This document shows positions 57,920 through 64,000 of a stretch of 64,000 nucleotides of DNA, piece after piece; within the stretch, counting starts at the first letter, position 1; each line of letters starts with the position of its first letter. The notes under the pieces were generated by a model, which had not been told where the DNA came from, ran no database searches, and was given only the letters and a program-made list of their open reading frames with translations. Origin of the DNA: Costus lasius (lineage: Eukaryota > Streptophyta > Magnoliopsida > Zingiberales > Costaceae); assembly GCA_027563935.2 (NCBI GenBank), contig CM050454.1, positions 24,983,501 to 25,047,500 of the forward strand, in the 5' to 3' direction. The translations under genes and the position numbers were made by a program.

Positions 57920-59155
57920 TTGATATATGGTATCAATATAGTATTTTTACTACATGCATAATCTCTCCTATTCTTATCATGTTTTCACTTATTTTGACTT
58001 AAATTCTTTTGTTTGTTCGGAATCTTCACCTTTTTTCGCTTTTGTGATGTTTTAGGTGAAAACGACCAAATTTTGATATATTTTGAAGAATCCAATTGCA
58101 CAAATGAATTCTACAAGTCTAGATGTAGCTGCCCATCAAAGTTCGTACAAATTAGTGCTTATTTGAAGAACACGGCCTGCCCGCACATTTTATCATGGCC
58201 GTATTTTCTGGAAGGGCACAGAAAGAAATACGGCCTGCTTGTGATATTTATCATGGCTGTAATTTACTCAGTACAAAATACCATAAATCAACAGAAAGAA
58301 ATACGGCTCGCCCATGGCGAAAATCACGGTCGTGATTTGTTGAAGAAAATCAATAGAAGGAAATACCGCATGCCCATGATCATTTTCACGACCGTATTTC
58401 TATCAGGTTTTATTTCCAAAAGACATGGAAAGAAATACGACCAAGTTGTATTTATAATCACGGCCATATTTGTATCTGCCAAACTCGAGTTAGACTCAGT
58501 TTCTCTCTCGATTTGATTCTTTTTAACGCCGAATTTTGGGGAAAACTTATTCTAAGGATGGAGAACTATATAAGGAAGCTTTGGAACAATTATCAGAACT
58601 TTTTGGCCAATTTTCAAGCAGAATTTAACAAAGAAGCGAGAGTTAGGGTGACAGGCAGCGAGTGGCGTTTCATCACTAGAAAAGCTTCGATTTTCCGGCT
58701 GGCTAGCGTCAATCTTTATCAGGAAGCCTTACACTTTATCTTCCTAGTCGATTCTAATTTTATTTTCCCAATTGTAATTGAAAACATGGATTTTTATAAT
58801 GTTGATATCATTACAATGTCAGCGTAAACTTATTATTCAAATTACAGTTGTAACCCACTATGTTTTCATTACTTGATATTTGATTTCCTTCTTATGAAGT
58901 AGTCTGCTTGTATTTGATTTAATTATTATTGTGCTTATTACATGTTGATTATTGGCCATAATTTGCATACTTAGAGACATCGCAAGAAGTACTGAGAGGT
59001 AAATTGTAACGTCGAATCTACATTGTAGGCACACCGCCATTATCGATCTCCATTGGTCTGGAGTGGTGATTTGCTATCTCAATTATCCATAGGTCACTTG
59101 CTTTAATCCAAAATTAACACAATGTAGGCACACCGCCGTTATCGATCTCCATTGT
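57920..59155 (+). repeat. Athila-B 3-prime LTR, right end truncated or decayed
   Basis: It starts TGATATATGG right after the purine-rich tract. A TATA box TATATAA lies at 58567-58573. CTGAGAGGTAAATTG near 58992 matches a line in the Athila-A LTR. Two copies of a 30-bp piece with GTAGGCACACCGCC lie at 59026-59055 and 59124-59154. The terminal CCCTGTGGGA line is absent, so the true end is missing. Confidence 0.65.
58150..58480 (+). repeat. Inverted-repeat cassette array in the Athila-B LTR
   Basis: About five units share the plan AATACGGCC - AT-rich centre such as TGATATTTATCA - GGCCGTATTT, spaced 55-70 bp. The same plan with other bases occurs at 24606-24785 and 55577-55932. Confidence 0.65.
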
Positions 59156-59194
59156 CGAGTCTCGTGCACTGCACCAAATTCCTTCAACGATGAA

Positions 59195-60106
59195 GGGCGA
59201 GTTTGGCACGACAGCGCTACATGCGGCGCGGTTACCAGCAGCCGCTTTTCTATTTTTTTTATTCATTTGGAAGTCTGCTTATGCAAAAATCCAACTTTGG
59301 CCGCTGCCGCTTCTCTCACCTCCACGCACGTGCCCTTAATTTCTAAGGGTTCAAGTTCGATTTCCAGTGCATACATATTATTTTGTTTTATTCTTACAGC
59401 TATTCCCATTTCCTACCGATTACAGCTGTTACACATATTATTTCGTTTTATTTTTTTACAGCTATTACACATTGCTATTTCATATTTAAACATAGGTAAA
59501 GTATATATAATGTATAATATTATATTTTTTATATTATTACATAAACATATATAATGTAATTAATTATATTATTATATAAACATATATAATGTATAATATT
59601 ATATTTTTTAAATTTTAATATATCGATATATATATAGTAATATAATGTATATTACTTTAAATTAATTACTTTAAAAATATAATTAATAATTGAATTAATA
59701 TTTAAAGTTATATTAAAATTAATTATTTATTTTATTATAGATTTCAAAAATAAAATTTATTTTATTTTAAAAATATATAATTTTAATTTTTTTTATTTTA
59801 AAAATAAAATTAATAATTAAATTTTATATTAAAATTAATTATTTGATCTTATAAATTTTATTAATTTTATCAAAATAATTAATTTAAATTTTAAAAATAA
59901 TTTTTATTTTATTATAAAAATATATAATTTTAATTTTAATATATTTTATTAAATTAATATTTATTTATTTATTAACAACACTAATAACATAATAAATCTA
60001 TAAACTAATTTTAATAATAGCAGCTATAGTGACAGCACAGTTAGATTTACCAAACATCCTTAACAGCAGGTGCTACAGTGACAGCACAGTAGAATCAAAC
60101 TAGCCC
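59195..60106. mobile_element. Possible MITE: extremely AT-rich block with weak terminal inverted repeats
   Basis: The left end GGGCGAGTTTGG and the inverted right end GGGCTAGTTTGA match at 10 of 12 positions. At the right end AGTGACAGCACAGT occurs twice (about 60030 and 60080), as in subterminal repeats. The centre (59440-60010) is almost pure A and T. A clean target duplication was not found, so this is only a candidate for a small hAT- or PIF-like element. Confidence 0.3.
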
Positions 60107-61807
60107 AAGATCGAGCATCGATTCCTCACACTACAGCAAAGTCAACCATTTACAACCACTCCTTGGGCTAAGAAGGACTACCGCATGTTAGAGTTTTATT
60201 AGGAAAATCGAAAAAGCCCAAAGCCCAATAAAAGCTTGTAGTTCCTGAAAAATTAGTTATATCTTTTTTACCAAATTTACAGTTAAAAAAATGAAAAACA
60301 CACACGTGCTTTCCCTTGCCCTTTATAGCTTTTCGGAGGTACGAGAATATTTATTTAACCGATCTAAACACACACGTGCACATGCCATGTTATGCCGTGG
60401 CAAGTCGGGCAGGCGTGTGCGGGTGTGAGTGTATTTAATTTAAATTTACTGAACATTATTTTGCTATTTTTTTATTTTTACTCATTTATTTATGTACGAT
60501 TATTATTACGTAATTAGGACTAAAAGAAGAATAAGATCCATTCAAAAAAAATGGTTGTGAAGTAGTGGCCTGATTTCTCTACCCTCTTTCTTGATCCTTC
60601 TCCAGCGATGGAGGGGACGAACTCTCCTCTCCTCACTTATTCTTCTTCGGTGGTAAGAAAAAAAAATTATACACAGAGAGGTACTAGAGAAGTTGAAAGG
60701 AAGAAGATCAAGAAGGACATGGGAACGTCGGCTCTCGGCTAAAGGAAGAAAAGAAAAGTTAAAAAAAAAGAAAAATAAAAAAAATTCATCAACGATACAA
60801 CCAAAGGTGGAGGTGAATACACCATTCCCTCTAGATTTTCTTTTTCGCGGCGAAGCAAGAGGTGAAGGAGGAATTCACCATCTTCCTTTGATCCTTCTCT
60901 GGCGATGAAGCAAGCAGCGAAGGGTGAGAACGCCTTCGTCCATTCTTCTCCGGCAACGAAGTAGATAAAGAAAGAAGAAAATCTTCTCCGTGGTGATACT
61001 TCTTCGGTGACCAAAAAAAAGGACGTGTTGATGAAAATCGTGAAGAAGATAAAAGAAAAGAGAGAGGGAAAATGACTAAGAGTGAACATAATAAGAAGAA
61101 AGAAATGGAACGAATAGTCTCAGTCGAGACAGAAATAGAACGCAAGGAACAAAGATGAGAGATTAGTAAAAGGATAAGAAAAATGGATAGAAGCAGCTAA
61201 TGTAATCTGAACGTTGTTGCCGTCGTTTTCCATTATCAGCACCTTCCACTAATGCTGCTTCATCTTTCACGCAGCCAAAACTATTATCCTCACCATTTGA
61301 ACCCTCGTCTGGTACTTCGCCTTGGCAGCCACCTTCTGGGAAAAATGTCCTAGGTAAGACCCGTGCCTAGGTAGCTTATGGACGACAAAGTATCCATTGT
61401 TCAACTAATCTCAAAGCTCATCTGCTACGTCCACATTCCAAAGCACTGTACTCTCAGTCACAATTAGAAATTATGGCACCGCCGTCGATTTCCATACCGT
61501 CCCGTCTACTTTTCCGCTCCGTCTCACAGTCCACGCTGTCTCCCATCCCGCTCGGTCCCGTATCGTTGATCTCCGTCTCTGTAACCATCCCATAACCCAA
61601 CCGGCCAACCCAACCACGGTTTATCTCTCTCCTCTTTTCTTTAATCATTTCACTTGCGTCCCGCTCTCTTCAGGTCTCTCCAAATTCTTGCTCCTGTCCT
61701 GCTCTTACCGAACTAAAGCAAAAACCCTAAACCCACCCGCTCTCATCCCACTCGCTCCAGCTTCCTCTTCCATCGTGCCGAGGGCCGTCGCTCCACCACT
61801 ATAACTC
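60107..61807. other. Intergenic stretch with promoter-like motifs
   Basis: No convincing gene. Two G-box cores CACGTG at 60303-60308 and 60373-60378 each sit in ACACACACGTGC. 60650-61100 is purine-rich low-complexity sequence that makes long artificial ORFs on both strands. AAACCCTAA at 61722-61730 is a telo-box, common in the 5-prime ends of plant genes, just upstream of the exon-like repeat. Confidence 0.4.
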
Positions 61808-62094
61808 TCTCCGACTTCGTTCTCCATCGAGCCGAGAGCCATTGCTGCTTCCCGGCTAGCATTTTCACCCCTTCTTCGTCACTGCCATGGTAAGAACATT
61901 TGATTTATTTCTATAGCATTATTATCTTCCTTCTTCTTTCTAACACTATAGCGTTATTATTTCTTTCTACCGACTTCGTTCTCCGTCAAGCCGAGGGCCG
62001 TCGCTCCTTCCCAGCCAGCATTTTGCCCTTCTCCGTTTGTGCCTTGGTAAGGACATTTGATTTATTTTTATAGCATTATTATCTTCCTACTAAC
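61808..62094 (+). repeat. Duplicated first-exon-like segment with splice donor
   Basis: Two copies of about 130 bp (61808-61935 and 61968-62093) share CCGACTTCGTTCTCC, a CCGAG-GCC stretch, the AGCATTTT motif and GGTAAG-ACATTTGATTTATT. In copy one CCATGGTAAG joins a start codon to a splice donor; copy two reads CCTTGGTAAG and so lacks the ATG. It may be exon 1 of the gene fragment further right. Confidence 0.45.
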
Positions 62095-62215
62095 AATATA
62101 TTATTATTATCTTCGAATTAAGTACTATTTGTATGAAAACTTGTCTGAAATTAGTGATGTTATGTCGCGTAGAATTTCCAGTTCATGGTCAAACTTCTTA
62201 TGATTTTATTGTCAT

Positions 62216-62305
62216 ACTTCATAAATATTTTCACTTAATTTTATTATCGAACCTCATAAATATTTGCACTTGATTATATTGCCGAACTGCATAAATATTT
62301 GCACA
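62216..62305 (+). repeat. Three tandem 35-bp repeats
   Basis: CATAAATATTT recurs at 62220, 62255 and 62290 in a unit that also contains CAC and CGAAC. It lies in the presumed intron. Confidence 0.8.
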
Positions 62306-62384
62306 TGAATTTTAATCAGAATTTTCATGACCCAAACTTGCATGTAGTTAGTTGAAATAGTGTTATATAACTTGGTGTGACTTT

Positions 62385-62945
62385 GATACAATAGTACTTA
62401 ATTTATACATTTTTTTTCAATCTCTAATTCCCTGTTATTGTTAATTGATGATATTGTCGAACTCATGTTTATTTTTTGAACTTGACCCAAACTTGACCCA
62501 AACCGAGGATAATGAATGGACATTGACTTGGATACAATAGTACTTAATTTATACATTTTTTTTTCAATCTCTAATTCCCTGTTATTGTTAATTGATGATA
62601 TTGTCGAACTTATGTTTATTTTGTTGAACTTGGCCCAAACTTGACCCAAACTGGGGATAATGAATGGATATTGACTTGGATACAATAGTACTTAATTTAT
62701 ACATTTTTTTCAATCTCTAATTCCCTGTCATTGTTAATTGATGGTATTGTCGAACTCTAGTTTATTTTGTCGAACTTGGCCCAAACTTTACCCAAACCGA
62801 GGATAATGAATGGACATTGACTTGGATACAATAGTACTTAATTTTTACATTTTTTTCAATCTCTAATTCTCTGTCATTGTTAATTGATGATATTGTTGAA
62901 CTCCTATTTATTTTATCGAACTTGGCTTAAACCTCACCGTAACCT
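62385..62945 (+). repeat. About four tandem repeats of 146-148 bp
   Basis: Units begin GATACAATAGTACTTAATTT at 62385, 62531, 62679 and 62825. Each contains TTCAATCTCTAATTC, TTGTTAATTGATG, and, in the first three, a pair of ACCCAAA motifs and GATAATGAATGGA. The last unit decays at its end. Confidence 0.9.
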
Positions 62946-62970
62946 ATGGATAAAGCAGTGTGTTGCAATA

Positions 62971-63719
62971 ATGAAGAAGTCTAGTTCAACTGAGAGCGAC
63001 TATCAGCCTGATATGGACGTGAAAGATGAAACTTCCACTAGGAAAGAAAAGCGTATTTCTTATAGCAGATGTTCAATGAGCAAATTACACTCATTCATTG
63101 GTAAGGTGTCAAGTGGATGTGATCTGAAACAGCAATTGTCAGTGACTCCATTTGGAAGACTATTTGGGGGCCCATCCGTAAGGCTGGAAATGATGGGACT
63201 AGAGTACCTGATACCTTGTTGGAATTCTGCAAAAAATGATTCAATCTCAATGGGACTTTTGTTGGATTTACTGTTAGAGATGTAACTTTAATTCTTGGTT
63301 TGAAATCAGAGGGAGAGTTGGTGGTTTTTGATGGTGACCAGCCATCTACACCATTCTATATGTCAGAATTTGGTGATGCAACAATCAACAGAAGTCTGTT
63401 AGAGAAAAAGATGACCAAGATGGGGTCTGAAATTCAGGATAGTGCAAGACTCTTAAGGTTTAGTAATTTATATATATTCTATACATTTTTATTTACACGA
63501 ATAAATTACAGTCTTCCGGCATATCTAGCAACTTATGTGGAGGATGTTAGTTTGTTAAGTAAGTTTAATTGGGCTGAGGCAGTCTACCGTTATTTAGTAG
63601 AAGAATTGGATGAGAGTAAGTTGCGGGTATTGCAAGGTGTGAAGAGGCAGTCTACCGGCATATCTAGCAGGTTTAGGAAGAAAATAAGAAGCTACGTGCA
63701 AAGATTGATAGCCTTATAG
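62971..63719 (+). pseudogene. Unidentified plant gene fragment, possibly transposon-derived
   Basis: The first piece opens with an ATG at 62971 (MKKSSSTESDYQPDMD) and runs to CWNSAKNDSIS. There the family-like continuation NGTFVGFTVRDVTLILGLKSEGEL is in another frame (about 63260-63440), so a frameshift or annotation-relevant intron is present. A GT...AG stretch at about 63459-63509 could be a short intron before 63510-63719. The pattern of a SMSKLHSFIG block, then TPFGRLF, then FTVRDVTLILGL resembles the N-terminal domain of plant Ulp1-like or mobile-domain proteins often carried by DNA transposons. That similarity is from memory and weak. Function unknown. Confidence 0.4.
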
Positions 63720-64000
63720 AACAAAACAAAATGTTGAAAGAACAAAATGTTGCCCTCATCACTCAGGGTTGGGAGGATGATAGCGACTATTATGCTCATA
63801 ACGTGGATAAAATACTTAAGTTGGAAGAAGAAATTAAGGGACTGAAAGAACAAATATTAAGGCTGGAAAAGGAGGATGAGGCTAATGAGGAGGAAGGGAA
63901 AGGGAAAAGGAGTAAGCGGCCTACATTGTCACTAACTAGTCCCTATACCCAACAAGGAATGGTGAGAAAGAAGAGAAGGGTGGATATTGATGTGGACGAA
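63690..64000 (+). CDS. Coiled-coil coding segment running off the window (partial)
   Basis: From about 63690 one frame is open to the window end. It reads as a charged helical segment (AKIDSLIEQNKMLKEQN, then LEEEIKGLKEQILRLEKED) with heptad-like leucines, then an acidic patch and a basic KRSKRP and VRKKRR region that could be a nuclear signal. It overlaps the end of the preceding piece in another frame, so it is either the next exon or shifted by one base. No family recognised. Confidence 0.4.

Noticed and set aside
60693..61145. ORFs of 71-116 residues on both strands
   Set aside because: They come from purine-rich low-complexity sequence and consist of lysine or serine/phenylalanine runs.

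Overview
This is a 64 kb stretch of plant nuclear DNA made almost entirely of nested LTR retrotransposons. I see no bacterial, organellar or rRNA features. The assignment to a flowering plant rests on Ty1/copia, Athila-like and chromodomain-bearing Ty3/gypsy elements and on initiator-tRNA-Met primer binding sites (TGGTATCAGAG) next to four LTRs. I cannot name the species.

Left part (1-17415, minus strand). An old copia element, Copia-1, is cut by the window edge and its LTRs differ by about 3-4 percent. A younger copia element, Copia-2 (5892-14970, duplicated target CATGC), sits in its leader. Copia-2 is nearly intact, with one frameshift.

Middle left (17416-22857). An unassigned GC-rich stretch is followed by the decayed 3-prime end of another copia element on the minus strand. 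A 2050-bp solo LTR (20537-22586, target AAGTA) splits its reverse transcriptase; removing it brings the reading frame back together.

Middle (22858-59155). This is the remains of Athila-like gypsy elements on the plus strand. The gag of Athila-B appears split into 22858-23392 and about 42212 onward. Between the halves lie an unidentified LTR-like piece, an Athila-type LTR fragment, a pol-deleted relative (Athila-A) with an acidic-tailed ORF, and a gag-only element (30568-42206, target CTGG). The gag-only element carries in its 5-prime LTR a complete chromovirus on the minus strand (30955-39502, target CCTGC, 1549-residue gag-pol). A third copia element, Copia-3 (42692-51660, target GGAAG), interrupts the Athila-B protease. 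Athila-B pol follows at 51666-55308 and its 3-prime LTR starts at 57920.

Right end (59195-64000). An extremely AT-rich block with weak terminal inverted repeats is followed by a possible host or transposon-derived gene. That gene shows a duplicated first-exon-like segment, an intron-like stretch with 35-bp and about 147-bp tandem repeats, and broken reading frames running off the window.

Most notable observations: (i) three small hairpins at conserved spacing in the leaders of all three copia copies, with covarying stems; (ii) a gag-only element whose zinc-knuckle module and polypurine tract are both duplicated, with a related autonomous chromovirus inside its LTR; (iii) arrays of inverted-repeat cassettes in three Athila-type stretches. 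All counts and alignments were done by eye.
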